DNA of 64,000 nt, from contig JARUPY010000473.1 in NCBI GenBank assembly GCA_029817715.1, positions 2,914,001 to 2,978,000 on the forward strand, in the 5' to 3' direction. Position numbers and translations under genes: made by a program. The notes beneath the pieces were generated by a model. It was not told the DNA's origin. It saw only the letters and a list, made by a program, of their open reading frames with translations, and ran no database searches. The number at the start of each line of letters is the position of its first letter. Position 1 is the stretch's first letter. Source of the DNA: Melastoma dodecandrum (Eukaryota > Streptophyta > Magnoliopsida > Myrtales > Melastomataceae). Positions 9,755-24,507 of this stretch are shown piece by piece.

Positions 9755-12339
9755 CTATAACTTGGAGGCACCCCCGGAGACAGCGCGTTCCCTGAGCTCC
9801 CTCCTCAGAATCTTCCCTGAAGGGGTCTTCGGGATGCTGTCCACGAAGGAGACTCGTCTTATCTTCTTGTATGGAGATACCTGGGATACCGAAAGCACCG
9901 CATTTGACTGCCTGTTGTATATCTAAACAAAATATATGTTCGGACAAAAGGAGGGAAGAACTGATTTCTGTGGGCACCTGTTCAGCAATGAAATCCATGA
10001 CCTGATGCTCTGTAATTGTTGATCCAGGTTTCCTCACCACGAAGGCCATGGGGATCTCCCCTGCCTCTTCATCCGGATATCTGCAAGTATGCATTCGCCA
10101 GTGATAAGAAAACACATTCTCACCCCCCCCCCCTCCCCCCACAACATACAAATATCAAGAGTTTTTAGGAGACGGGCTAAAAAGAAGAGACTTACGGGAC
10201 GACTGCGGCGTCCGTGATCGCAGGATTGGATAGCAGGAGTTGTTCCAGCTCGGCGGGAGGAACCTGCAAATTTTGATGGGCAAAGATGTTAAATACATAT
10301 AAGAGCGCGCGTGTTAGAATATCAAACGCCAGTGTTAATGAGGGAGGTCACAGATTGACCTGATAAGCCTTGTATTTGATCAACTCCTTCAACCTATCCA
10401 AGATGTATAGGAAGCCGTCCTTGTCAAAGTAACAAAGATCCCCTGTCTTGAGCCAACCATCCGGTCCGAAGGTCTCGGCGGTCGCCTTGTCATCCCCGAG
10501 ATAACCTATCAGGGAGTCATGCGTGCGGAGAAAGCTTTCATCATTCGAGACACCGAGCGGGTCAGCATGGATGATGGCAGAGATAGACAAGGAACTAGAT
10601 TTACCGGTCATGATGGCGGGGCCGCGGAGCCACAGTTCGCCCTTGAGACCAGGGGGGAGGGATTCGCCGGTGGAAGGATCGACTACCTTGGCTTCCATGT
10701 CCTCGGCCAAACGCCCGACGGAACCTTGGCGGGTGGCTTCATCGGGACTGACCATCCCAGCACCGAGTAGGCTCTCGGTGAGTGCATAACCCTGCCTCCA
10801 CAGCCCCCCAAAAAAGCAAAGGAAACAGGAGAAGGTAGAGAAAAAATAAAAGACTGTTCAAAAACCCAAAAAAAGAACGTCCTCTCCATTATTTCTTGTC
10901 TGAAAATTATTTGGGGGTGTGGACCCCTCCCCTGTGTCACTGTCACCTCGGCTAAATAAATATAATGTTAAAAAAGAAAATTCTCTTTACAAAATAGATT
11001 TGAGTGGGGTAATCGGATTTTATGTGGAACCATCTCTTGCATACTCCCCGACTAAATTATTTTAGTGACCCACCCTGAGGAACAAAAATCCGGCATGTCA
11101 GGAAACTTTTGTTGGATCACTTTGCTTTTCTAGTTGTTTTGTCACGACCTTTTCCAATAATTTTCTATTTTTTAACGTCAAATAACCTAATCACAACAAA
11201 ACAAATTTAAAAAATAATAAAAAAACGAGTATTAAAAAAGTGTGTCAGTATCTTTAAGAAATAAATGCCCAACAAGAAGTAGGGCAGACACAGGAGGCAG
11301 GGGGAGGGGGACTAACCTGCAAGAGAGTAACCCTCGGGAACTTCTCCTGGAAGCCCGTACAGACCTCCTTCCCAAGGGGAGCACCCCCGCTCCCCACCGT
11401 CATCAGAGACTTCAGGTCCAACTTCTCCCTTTCCTCCCTCCTCACCTTCATCATCGCCACCACCACCGGGGGCGATGCCGGCAACACATTCACCTTGTAC
11501 CTCTCCACCACCCTCAGCATCCCCACCACGTCGAACTTCTTCACCTCCGTCCACAGCACCAGCGTCTTCCCCCCAGCGAACCCCCTGAACATCATGAACA
11601 TCCCGTACACGTGGAACATCGGGAGGTTCAGCAGCACCACCTTCCCCGTGTCGACGGCCGCATTGCTTGGGTTGTAGAACCGGGACAGGGCCGCGATCAT
11701 GCTGCGGTGAGACATCACTACCCCCTTCACGCGTCCGGTGGTACCGGAGGAGTAGAGGACGGAGGCGGTATCGGACTGCACGACCCCGTTGACGTTCTCC
11801 AGGAGGGGTCGGGGAGGGTGGTGCCGGGTGAGCATGGAGGCGAACTCGGGGGAGTCGATGAGGACGACCCCGAGGGGAAACATTTCCCTGGGGAGCTTGT
11901 GGGAGGTAGAGGAGGTGGCGAAAGCGATGGAGGGACGGGAGAGGAGGAGCTGGTGGCGGATTTCGGAGGGGGAGCCGAGGGGGCTGCCGGGGGAGAGGAC
12001 GACCCCGAGGGAGAGGAGGGAGAAGTAGAGGAGAGGGAGGTGGAGGGAGTTAGGGGAGAGGAGGAAGGCGAGGTGGGACTTGGAGAGGGAAGGGTAGCGA
12101 GAGATGAGGGAGAGGGAGAGGGTGTCGGAGAGGGAGAGGAAGTCGGAGTAGGAGAGGGTGGCGCCGGTGGAGTCATCGACGAGGAAGGGGAGGGGGTGGT
12201 TGGAGGTGGGGAGGTTGGAAAGGAGGAAGTCGGTGAGGGAGATCGGGAGGGATTGGGGTGGGATTGGGGAGTTTGGACGGAGGCTGCGGTATGTTCTGCT
12301 TCTGGAGCAGTAGCCGCTGCAGGGGTCAACCTCTTCCAT
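9755..12339 (-). CDS. 4CLL9: peroxisomal 4-coumarate-CoA ligase-like acyl-activating enzyme
   Basis: Activates a carboxylic acid with ATP and joins it to CoA; relatives act on jasmonate precursors or other acyl chains in peroxisomes, and the substrate cannot be read from sequence. Six exons on the - strand: 11317-12339, 10605-10791, 10360-10505, 10196-10263, 9978-10080 and 9755-9880, all GT-AG, 1653 nt, 550 residues, normal for the family. Visible motifs: AMP-binding [51 protein letters not shown] and the C-terminal lysine motif [13 protein letters not shown]. The protein ends in SKL, a type 1 peroxisome signal. The N-terminus [14 protein letters not shown] matches the 4CL-like rather than the true lignin 4CL group. 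Exon 1 is very GC-rich with purines nearly all on the + strand, giving a Ser/Leu/Pro-rich start. The symbol is by best resemblance. Confidence 0.9.
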
Positions 12340-12629
12340 CGCCTTCCTCCCTCTCTTAACTTCTCAACTACTACTACTGCTACTACTACTCTCTCTCTCT
12401 CCCTGACGTTACTACTTTAAATGACCAACGCATCAGGTTTGTACGAAAAAATGTGATTAATTTTTATAAATATTCGTATTTAAAAATTTTTTTTTTTTAA
12501 AGATCACCTTCGTTTTGTACGGTTTCGCAACGACACCTTCAAATTCTTGAAAAAAAATTCAGAATCGAGATTGTGGACCGTACTACTTTACAAAAAATAA
12601 AGTTTAGGAGTGCGATCTTATTCTTGCTA

Positions 12630-13672
12630 CATTAAAATTTAGGCAAAATATAGATAACCAATCAATTTGCCAATTAAATGTTTTGATACATCGTTTCAAA
12701 AGTTTTTAATTTGACTTTATTTTAATTTGACCATATTCGTAACGGCGTTTGCGCGTTAACGTTAATACGTGTCATTTGTTTTTCATATGTGGCAATGATA
12801 ATAAAATAAATCAAGAGCAAAATATTGATATTTGGCCCCATGAATTTGCTAACTTTACGTTTTAACCTAACGTTTTAAAAAAAAGTTTTCAATTTAGCCT
12901 TAAATCAATTTTTAATTCGAGGAGAAATTCGAGGAACATGAATAAAAAAACCCAAAAAAGTAGGAGTCTCTCCCAGTGACAACTGGGCTGTCATATCCCG
13001 TCTTGTTTTCAGCTTTGCTTCTTTCTTTACCTTTGTCGATGTTGGCTGAGAACTGCGCCATTAGGTTCATTTTCGACTCGTGTAGTGACATAAGTGATTT
13101 ACGTTTGGGTCGTGTGCAGTCTGCTTTTGCTTTAGTCCTTGCCTTTTCTTCTCTCCTCAATGAACATGTCTTGAGGCATCGCTCTCTTCTTTTGTTCCGT
13201 GAGAGAAACCAAGTCGTTAGTAGAATAAGAGCCCGTGGGTCAATCATTCAGTATTGGATGGATACCCTTTGCCCCTAGTCGGCGCAGATCTCAGCCAACA
13301 TCGACAAAGGTAAAGAGCGAAGCAAAACAAAAACCAAGACGGGGGACAATAGCACAGTTGTCACTGAGGTAGACTCTTGTTTTTCTGGGTTTTTGGTTCT
13401 TGTTCCTCGAATTTTTCATCGAATTAAAATTGATTTAAGGCTAAAATGTAAAGTTGGCAAATTTATTGGGTCAAATATTGATATTTTTTCCTTGATTTAT
13501 TTTATTATCAATGATACGTAGGAAAAACAAATGACACGTATTAACGCCGTTACGAATAGGGTCAAATTAAAATAAGGCCAAATTGAAAACTTGTGAAACG
13601 ATATGCCAAAACGTAAAGTTGACAAATTGATTGAGCAAAATATCGACATTTTGCCTAAAATTTAAATGTATT
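12630..13672. repeat. fold-back element 1 (long inverted repeats, about 1.04 kb)
   Basis: Two diverged arms are reverse complements: the left arm starts near 12630 (TTTAGGCAAAATATAGAT), the right arm ends near 13672 (ATTTTGCCTAAAATTTAA). Pairing runs inward through the AACGCCGTTA core, CAAATGACACGTATTAA, and the AATAAATCAAG phrase. An inner pair is nearly perfect: CTTTACCTTTGTCGATGTTG at 13025 and its complement ending at 13315. No transposase is encoded. A typical target duplication was not resolved. Confidence 0.8.
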
Positions 13673-15530
13673 AATTTTTTTTTTCAAATGTCACGATTTT
13701 GAACCGCTTCGTTTTTTCGAGAAATTTAGGAACTTTTTATATTTTTAATGAAAGGGTCCAAAAGAGAAAATAATTTCAAGAAACTAAAAATGTATTTAGC
13801 AGATTATTTGTAAAGCTAACCCCCATCCCCGACAGAGTTGGGAGAATCAGCCAACCGTTGTTTCTGTCGTTTCTTCTTCCATCGCCTTGAGCCGAAACCC
13901 CACGTGATTCACGACGGAAATACATTGTCAGTTCAACACCATTCCCTTAAGAAAAGTGAGGAAGAGGAGGTAATAAAAATAAATAATTAGAAGAAAATTT
14001 CAGGAGGATGGGAACATTGGGATAAGCACTACATTACATTTAACACTGGTCAATCTTAGGAGTTCTGATATGGCTCGGACACACAATCAAATGAGAAAAG
14101 AATTTCGGCATCAGCCCGAAAATGAGTCCGAGCCTGACCCAACTCCCCGAGCCGGGCAGTCAGCGAGCAGTCACGCTCCATTTCACCCCTGTACAGACCC
14201 CCCTAAACGTGAATTCTAACCCGAACCAGGGAGAAAGTAAAAGGGGTAATTTGATTTAGATAGGTAGGGAGTATTCGTGAAAAGTTATGGATGGTGGGGT
14301 CGAATCTTCACACCGACATTTTCTTACAAGAAAAAGGAAATCAGTTACATAAATACTCAATGCCAGTTACCAACTCCACTGCCCATAACAAAACTCGTCA
14401 CCATCCATATCCAGAATCCATCCAGCACGACCCCCCTTTTGGTACCCAATGCATGTTTTCCTTTGTCTTGTGGAGGGATGGGGGGAGGTTTGAGTCCTGG
14501 ATGGCGGTGCCTCCTTCGCTTACTTGCCTAATAAATCCCTTCCGACGTCAAAAGACAGATAGTTAGATAAGAAACCCCAAAATCCAACGCAGAGGATGAT
14601 TGACTATGTCTTCCCGATGCACCCACCACCTCCTTTGCTTTTCTCCTAACCCCCAGTGCTCCTGTCCTGGCAATTTAACCCACCAACTGGGAGTCTGGGT
14701 TTCCAATCTTACTACCTGGATCATATCCAGTCTCTCTCAACCCCAATTGCAAACAATTGTTGCAAAATGGTGTTAACAAATATACATATATCTACAAGGA
14801 TTTTGGTCATTCACCTTTAGGAGAGAAACCAATGCTCCCTCCTCTGTGGTCCACCCATTACATTGCACAGGCAAGCCACCCACCTACAAGTAAAGATTTA
14901 TCCTGTCATGTCTGCCAAGATCAATCTCAATCAAACTGCGTCAATCTGACTGCATGTTTGAGCTAAATTCATAAGGGCAGATTAATCTAAATGAACAAGG
15001 GAGAAAATATACCGAGTAAAAGAAACGTCAGCAGTCACCCACGTCAGGAGGGGACACCAAGAGGAGCTTACTATCAACTTCTGCTACCCCCCAGATTTTG
15101 TACTGGACCTACTGCATGGAGACTTGCCATGCACATGATCTCAAATGTGTATTGAACGCTTAACCTAATCTATCAACCTCCATTTCTACCAAAAAAAAAA
15201 AGAAACGTCAGCCCAGCCTTCACTGCACCCCTTCCCCCGCCAACAGTCAGAACGTCATAATGCAACACCATGAAATACAATAAAACCCCAGAAGACGAAT
15301 AGCAGCTCAAAATGATATAACCAGAAGACCGCAAAAACAGGAAGCCTCAATGGGGAGAATTCTTAGGTGAATTTATTATGATAATGGAACAACAATTCCT
15401 TCGAGAAGCCGCCATATCCATCTCCTCACTGATGAGAAAAAAAATTCCATAGCTCAACTCAGAAAATCCAAACGTGTATCTAATTCATAAAATCTCCTAC
15501 CAATGTCCATGGCTGAAAGACCGATGTTCC
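13673..15530. other. intergenic region, no gene seen
   Basis: No supported exon or recognisable transposon in about 1.8 kb. The 15.3-15.5 kb end probably includes the 3' UTR of the adenylate kinase copy. A short A-run is present at 15190-15201. Confidence 0.45.
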
Positions 15531-17596
<2,066 letters not shown>

Positions 17597-17978
17597 CCTC
17601 TCTCCACCTCCGACGAACAAAGAATGATTTAGGAATCCAAAGAGGATCCGAAGGGGATATAAAGGAATTAGGAAATTGTGGATGCAGTCGGTTGGGTGAA
17701 GTTCCCTTCCGGCTTCAATTTTGGTTCCTCCCCTCCAATTTTTCCCTAATTATTTCATCTTACCAAGGTTTCCCCGTCAACTCACTTCCTCGCAAACACG
17801 AAAGCTTGACGAAATCCAAAACCGGCCGTGTCTCCAACCGAACACAACGTTAACCAGCGCGTACCAAGAAAAGCAAAAAAAAAAATACATATCCTCGGAG
17901 ATCTAGAGACGACTGTACGCATGAAATACAAGAGCAATAAATAAGGGAGGTGCTTGAATATTTGCGTCAGTGTTGGGA

Positions 17979-20665
17979 TCATTCCTCGTCCTTGCTCTTC
18001 GATTTCTTCTTCTTCTTCTTCTTGACGTCGCTTGTGCCGACTACCGGCTGCACCTCTCCCCCTTCCCCATCCTTGTTCCTCCTCTTCTTCTTCTTCTTGG
18101 ACTCTCCATCCTCCATCCCTTTGTCCTCGTTCGCCTCGTCCTTCTCCAAACCTTGCTGTACCTCGTCCTCCGATTTGCGTTTCTCTTTCTTCTTCTTCTT
18201 CTCAGATTTTGGCTCCTCTGTAGCATCTCCATTTCTTGTGGAGACAACTTCATCCTCCACGTTGCCAACCTTGGGCTTCTTGTTCTTCTTGACAGGAGTT
18301 TCAGAAGCCACATCTTCTTCCATCTTGTCATCTTCATGAAACCCATGCACAAGTAACACTTTGTCCATAAACAAGGGCAAGTACTGGTACCAGGAAGGCT
18401 GCTCACTACTGAGTAAGGCAGAAACAGTCTTCCAACTTACCATCATTCTGGGTGCTTTCAAGGGCAGCTTTCATCACATCGATGTTCTTACGAGGAGCGA
18501 TCCCCTTATCATAGAAGTCCAGTCGTTCCTCGACCTGTTCCCGGAGTTTCTCCCCAAAAATAGTCGTTCCTCTTTCTGAAACCACACATACAACAAAGCA
18601 TAATTGCGGTTATCAAGGGAGCTATGTAGCAAACTGAGAATTACAACATAGATTAAGACTAAAACGAATAGGCGACTTACCAGAGAAACAGTCGATGCGA
18701 GATGCAATAGAGCATTTGTTAGCAAGATATCGGGCCATACGACCCTTGTTTCGTGCAGAAGCCCGGCCAATGAATGATGAATGGAAGATAAGACCATACT
18801 TTGGGGTGTTCCCTTTGGTCTTCAATGCCCTGGTATCAAAGACCACCAAAAAGTTAAATAAGAACTCAGATGAAATCCAAAATAATTGCATCGATCAGAA
18901 AAAATAAGTAGATGTTCATGGTAGCAGCCAGCAGCCTCTACAATAAAGAAAAATGGGGGTAGGAGGAAATGGAAGGAGCTATCCTTTCGGGGTTTTGCAC
19001 AAAATACCTGAACAGAGCCTTCTCTGCACCCAGGATCTGAAGTGTGGATGAAGGACATTTTGCCAAGTTGGTTAGACTACCGGCATGAGATATCAAACGT
19101 GCACCAACAATCTCACCGATTAATGAGGCTAAATTTGGGGCGATATCATTCATTTTCGCCACAAGGTATTCATGGAGCTTCTTCCGATACTCTGCCAGGT
19201 CCATTACTCTCTGTGCGAATTGTTGGACATTAATCAAATCAATAGGAGACGCTTCCTGGCCTGCTCACATGAGTAGTCCCATGAGTAATCCAGAATTCTC
19301 TAACCTAAAATAAATTTAGGTCCTCAGAGACTCACCCATCGATGCTTTACCGGCCTCGACAATTTCCTTAGCCTTATCTTCATCACCCACGATTTCCGTC
19401 AGCTCCGGGATTTTCTCTTCTGATAGCTTAGATCTATCCTCAATAAACTTTGCAACTTTGGCATAGAGGTAATTGTCGTTGACAATTTTCACCAGTTCAG
19501 GGAAATGCCATGAATACCATTCCCTGAGAGAAAAACCATATGGGGAACGGAAACTCATCAGAGAGAAGGCAACTGGACTTCAACCGAATATGCAAGCCCA
19601 GGCAACACGGTGAAGGTATTGATTACATTCAGAAAGGAGATTCTATGCAAGATATTGGCACATGCGGCAACTCTTAAAGATGGCAGCAGCATTTGCTTCA
19701 AAGACTAATTATCATAAGACAGACCTCACTCTCATGGAGAACGTGTTGATGTCTTTGTCAAGAGTATCTAGGAGAAAGATCGCCTGTATGACCATATTAT
19801 CGACCCGGTTAACATTAAACTTGACCTTTGCACGGCTATAACTGTGTCCAAGCCCCAGCTGAGCTTTCTCCAGATCACCAGGCTACAAATATATAAACAA
19901 ACTCACATCATACAGTGGAAGGTACGGAACAGAAAATAGGATATGGATGGATAAAGAAAGGTCAAGAAATGCAAATTTCTACCATGAGGTCTTTCAAGAA
20001 CCTGTCAAAGTGGAGCCTAATGCCTCTAATGAGCTCCAAAACGAAATCATTGCACTGGCAGGGGATTTGAAGGGATTCGTTGATATGGGATCCTATCTTG
20101 GGCTCCGCAACTCCCAAGGAAAACTTGGGCTTCTTCCCATCCTTGACTTTCGGAAGATTAACCTCCAGAAAGTTTCTGAGCTCCTCAGTCATAATCCCTG
20201 AAATACATCCAGCGAATCAGCAACCATAAACAGGAGAAATGCCGACAGCACCAGGCAGTGGGGCAAGAAAACCACAAGTTGGGCTGACGTCAACAACACA
20301 TATGAAATATTCACCCACCCTACATCTGGTGAGAACACATCCCGTACCCTAACAAAACTTATACCAACCGATCGCCATTGCAAGCAGCCTTCCAAGGATA
20401 AACATACACGGGGCTTAGAAGTATTAAGAAGTAGAGAGAGTAGGAAGGGAAGAAGAGTGCCTTCGGACACGGAGTTGCATTGATTGAGGGCGTCGAGGGC
20501 GGAATCGAAGGGGCTGAAGCCGACGAGCTTGACGACCTTACCGAAACGGCTGAGGTCGGAGATGGAGTTACGTACAGCCTCAGTGTCCTGTCCGATTTCG
20601 TCCAGACCGTGAGCCATGAACAGGGAGTAGCACGAGGCCGACTCGTACAGTAAGTAGAGGGCCAT
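17979..20665 (-). CDS. NOP56: nucleolar protein 56 (box C/D snoRNP core)
   Basis: Core scaffold of box C/D snoRNPs, which guide 2'-O-methylation of rRNA in the nucleolus, partnering fibrillarin, NOP58 and the 15.5K protein. Eight exons on the - strand: 20461-20665, 19983-20197, 19725-19882, 19336-19523, 19008-19260, 18681-18829, 18441-18575 and 17979-18331; 1656 nt, 551 residues. Order: N-terminal domain ([11 protein letters not shown]), coiled-coil, Nop domain ([39 protein letters not shown]), then a Lys/Glu-rich tail of about 110 residues ending KSKSKDEE. The tail and [11 protein letters not shown] start favour NOP56 over NOP58. Intron 1 starts with GC (GAAG/GCACTC), not GT. At the exon 2/3 junction the usual KDLK reads KDLM. 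Start chosen at 20665 because it matches the family; an in-frame upstream ATG at 20752 adds 29 residues with no family match. Confidence 0.93.
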
Positions 20666-21118
20666 CGGAGTTGTAGGAGGCGGAGGCGCCCCTTCCCTCT
20701 GTTCTACCTTCTTGTGGGTAACTCTCTGACGAACGGTGAGGAAATTCCCCAATAGGGTTTAGGGTTTTCCGCTCTTCCCTTAAATTTTTATATCAACGGA
20801 GAAGGAAGAAGCAGCAGCCGGGCCTGAAAACCACCCATGGACTTCGGCCCATGTTTACTATTGGGCTGAGGCCTGATGACTTTTCGGCCTGAGGCCCAAT
20901 TCAATTTCTTGTTGCCCCTTTACTACGACGAATTAGTGCCATAGGCAAGGCAGTTCCAATAATTAGGGCAACTATTCTGTCAGTGAACTAGAAACGATTG
21001 CCAGGGACGATTGTTCCCGAAATAAGATAAAAGCCACTGAAAAACCAGTGTCAATTATGGATCATCGAAGAGGTCCTCAACTAAATCGAAATCGGCCAAC
21101 TAGCTGGTACTTTTGGAT
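20666..21118. other. NOP56 upstream/argininosuccinate synthase downstream spacer
   Basis: About 450 bp between the NOP56 start and the argininosuccinate synthase stop, both on the - strand. It must hold the NOP56 promoter and the 3' UTR of the next gene. A GGCC/GGGC-rich patch lies at 20820-20900. Confidence 0.45.
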
Positions 21119-24100
21119 TTAAAATCCCTTCTCGAGCATGGCCCGCACCCTCGTCGGAAGACCATACAGCCGGATGAAACCAGCGGCATCAGCTTGATTA
21201 TAGATGCTGCCACTCTCGAATGACGATATATCTTGGTTGTAAAGGCTGAACGGACTTTTGCGGCTGGTGGCAGTCACCGATCCCTTGTACAGCTTGAGAG
21301 TCACGGAACCCGTGGTGGTCTCCGTGATCTTAGTCATGTATGCATCCATGGCCTCTCGGAGAGGATCGAACCACTTGCCTGCGTACACCAGCTCTGCGTA
21401 CTTGAGGGCCAGCAAATCTTTGTGTTGCATTGCCTCCCGATCGAGTGTCAGCGACTCCAGTTCACGCACTGCTGCAAACAGAATGGTACCCCCAGGAGTT
21501 TCATACACGCCGCGGCTCTTCATTCCCACCAGCCGGTTCTCCACCAGGTCAATCCTCCCAATCCCATGTCTTCCCCCAATCTCGTTGAGCTCCGCAAGCA
21601 AAGAAGCCGGGGAAAGCATCTCCCCATTGACAGAGATAGGAGTCCCTGCGACTATCCCAATCTCTAAATACCTGTGATTTTTGACTTATTGATCATGACA
21701 ACAATCAGCGAAATATAATGGACATAGAAGACACCGAGAAAGTGACTCACTCAGGCTTATCAGGTGCATCCTCTGGATCGACGGACATCATGTACATATC
21801 CTTCTTAGGCTCTTGAGCTGGGTCTTCCAGCACATCTCCCTTCAAGATAAACAAGCACACATCATAAATTATGCGTAAGAGAACACAACCAAATTATTTC
21901 CTACACGTCATTCATGGCATGGGAGTTAGAACATCAAGAGTATGAAAGCCAACCTCATGGCTGAGGTGCCATAAGTTTCTGTCTCTGCTATAGATTGATT
22001 TCTTTGTGACAGGAACTGGTACATTATGCTTCTTTGCATACTCAATTGCATCTTCCCTCCCTTGGATGTCCCATTCCCTCCATGGAGCCACCACTTTCAG
22101 TTCAGGATTCAATGCAAAGAAAGTCAGCTCAAAACGCACCTGTGAAAAGGTACCATCAGGACATCAGAAATCCACAAAGCCATCTTTGAAACAAGATTCA
22201 AGTAGAATATTAGAGTTGCATTTAATTCTTAAGACCTGATCATTCCCCTTGCCAGTGCATCCATGAGACACAGCATCTGCTCCAACTTCCTTCGCAACAT
22301 CTACCATGGCCTAACACAGCAAATAATCAAGGACAAGTTTGAGTACGCAATCTTGGTAAGGATTCCCAAGGAAGTAACACAACAATATAGCTTATTGGAA
22401 GGGATTCTAAAGGAAAAAAAAACCCAATACACCTTGCTGTAAATTCCAACAAAAACTAGTGGGATGAAGTATCAGATTCCCCATAACCCACCAGTCAACC
22501 AAGCAAAATTTACCAGATCCTACACATTGATAAGTCCCAACTTCATCAGCTAATATGAGAATAGACAGCAAAGTATGCATATCAGACTTCATCAAAGAGA
22601 TCTAAAGAAAAACGTAAACTTGACACTGGCATTGGAAATTCAATGTCAAAAGACATGGGGAGTTTTGAAAACAGAAGTATCATTTGACTTGCCTTCGCTA
22701 TCACTGGGCGTGCCATAGAGGTTCCCAGCAAGTACTTCCTCTCATATAAAGCACCAGCTCTCAAGCAAGGATATATGTAGTCCCTCACAAATTCCTCCTT
22801 CAGGTCTCTGACCACCAACTGACATGCTCCACTAGCTTTAGCTTTTTCCTCCAAACCTTCAAGCTCCTTCAGTCCCTGCTCATTTATTCAACGAGTGTCA
22901 GTTTATAAACCAGAGGGCATAAGGCAGACCAGCCACTCACTGAGTAGATTCTCAAAAGAATTCTTGCCTAGCAGCAAGCTCTCAACATGAGGAGCAGGTT
23001 AACATACCTGTCCTACATCAGCAGTAAAACATACAACTTCACAGCCATAATTTTCCCTGCAAGATGCACAAGAGTGCTCATTAAGGTGCAGGAACAGAAG
23101 AATGAATCATCAGAAGAAAGGCAAAGCATGAACAAGCTAGTTTGTCCGTTCCACAAAAAACGAGGACGTGAAAAACCCAGGTCATTGTCAAAAAAACACT
23201 AACAATTTTGATCTTGTAAAAAAGAAAAAAAAAAGAAAACAGGAATATTCAGATAATAAAATAACTTTTACAACCAATAAACTCAAAAAATGAGCTCAAA
23301 GTCCTAATCATAAAACAAACAAGCATGGAGAAATCAATCAACATAAACTGATTTGTCCGGAAAAAGGGTATAATTCATCCACGAACACAGAAAGGACTAG
23401 ATAAAGAAATTGCGAATGAGGAATTCACCTCAGCCATGGGACAATAACCGAAGTGTCGAGTCCACCGCTATAAGCCAGGACAACCTTATTCAACTTTCCA
23501 CGAGTGCCTGCTCCCGTTGCAGTCGACAAAGCAGCACGAATGCCTGTTCATGATTTTTTTGTTTAACTTACACAGTAAATGTATGGGACTTAAAGCAGAC
23601 AGCACATATTCATATCAAGACACAATACGACTTTTTGTTCTTCGAATTAAACACAGGGGAATCCACCACCAGAACGCCCAACACTCCTCTACTGTATATT
23701 ACGTATTCTACAAATCCCAGGTAGGTGGAACAGGGTACCTTTATTGCCGCTGACACAGGAGGAGGAGGAAGCCAGACGGACATTGTTCGGAGCAACGGGG
23801 AAACCGTTAAAAATGCTGCTCCTAGCGCCTAACTGCAATCGATCAACAGTCAAAAAGGCAACACCGAGAACAATTCAAGGTAAAGATCACAGTGGCAGTT
23901 AAAGAGAAAAAAAAAAGGGAAAGTAGACGAAACAAGAAAAGCAGAAGAAGCAAGCAGCACTCACGGTGCAGCGGCGGGCACTGCCCTTGCCATCGAACCG
24001 CAAAAGCCCTAGGAAGCAGGCATGAAAAGATCATCAGTCCCCATGAAAAGATCATCAAACGGATTGAGAAAAGCTTTCACCTTTGTCTTGCCCGGAAATT

Positions 24101-24138
24101 GCGGAGGAGGATTGGGCAATCGCACGCAACTGAGCCAT
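21119..24138 (-). CDS. ASS: argininosuccinate synthase, chloroplastic
   Basis: Joins citrulline and aspartate with ATP hydrolysis to AMP and PPi, the next-to-last step of arginine synthesis in plastids. Ten exons on the - strand: 24081-24138, 23965-24008, 23739-23832, 23429-23543, 23008-23056, 22693-22875, 22236-22310, 21954-22139, 21751-21839 and 21119-21671; 1446 nt, 481 residues. The first three short exons make a Ser/Ala-rich transit peptide. The ATP-pyrophosphatase loop [13 protein letters not shown] follows, then [31 protein letters not shown], and the C-terminal [14 protein letters not shown] and [10 protein letters not shown] motifs. Intron 6 uses a GC donor in near-ideal context (AAG/GCAAGT). 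No damage seen. One stretch of extra antisense open frames at 21233-21677 is a shadow of exon 10. Confidence 0.95.
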
Positions 24139-24507
24139 GGTTACCTGGTTCCCTAACTCCCTCCTCCCCAGCCGAAAGTGATCAACAAATTGGGGGGTCG
24201 AGAAAGAAGGGGGATTCTGTTTTTGCTTCTGGCAGACTTTTTGAAATGGGAAAGGGAAAGACGGGGCGCCGCTAGCAGGCGCCAGTGAGGGGGGAAGGCA
24301 ACTGGGAGTCACTGTTGAATTGCTTGGCCGGTGTCTCGGAGCAAATGTTAGGTTATTACGTGAAATATTTTGCTCCTTGATATAATAAATTTTAAAATTT
24401 TTTGTTTTATGATCCAACAATTCACTGTTACATAATTTGAAAATCATTATTTAAAAATGTGAATTCCAAAACAAAATTAAAAAACTATTGTTTAATAGAT
24501 AAAATAT
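24139..24507. other. argininosuccinate synthase upstream region
   Basis: About 370 bp upstream of the start codon: a GC-rich leader near the start, then AT-rich sequence leading into fold-back element 2. No other gene seen. Confidence 0.45.

Noticed and set aside
11727..12329. Ser/Pro-rich 200-codon frame on the - strand
   Set aside because: It is an out-of-frame reading of the same 4CL-like exon; the ligase frame has clear family motifs.
11242..12420. 392-codon open frame on the + strand
   Set aside because: It is antisense to the 4CL-like first exon and is a product of that exon's purine strand bias; its translation is low-complexity Gly/Glu/His-rich with no domain.
17950..18356. Phe/Leu/Ser-rich open frames on the + strand
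   Set aside because: They are antisense to the Lys/Glu-rich tail of NOP56; AAG/GAG repeats read as CTT/CTC on the other strand.
17979..20665. NOP58 as an alternative name
   Set aside because: The [11 protein letters not shown] start, the [21 protein letters not shown] segment and tail fit NOP56 better than NOP58.
21233..21677. Two 140-codon + strand frames
   Set aside because: They are antisense to argininosuccinate synthase exon 10.
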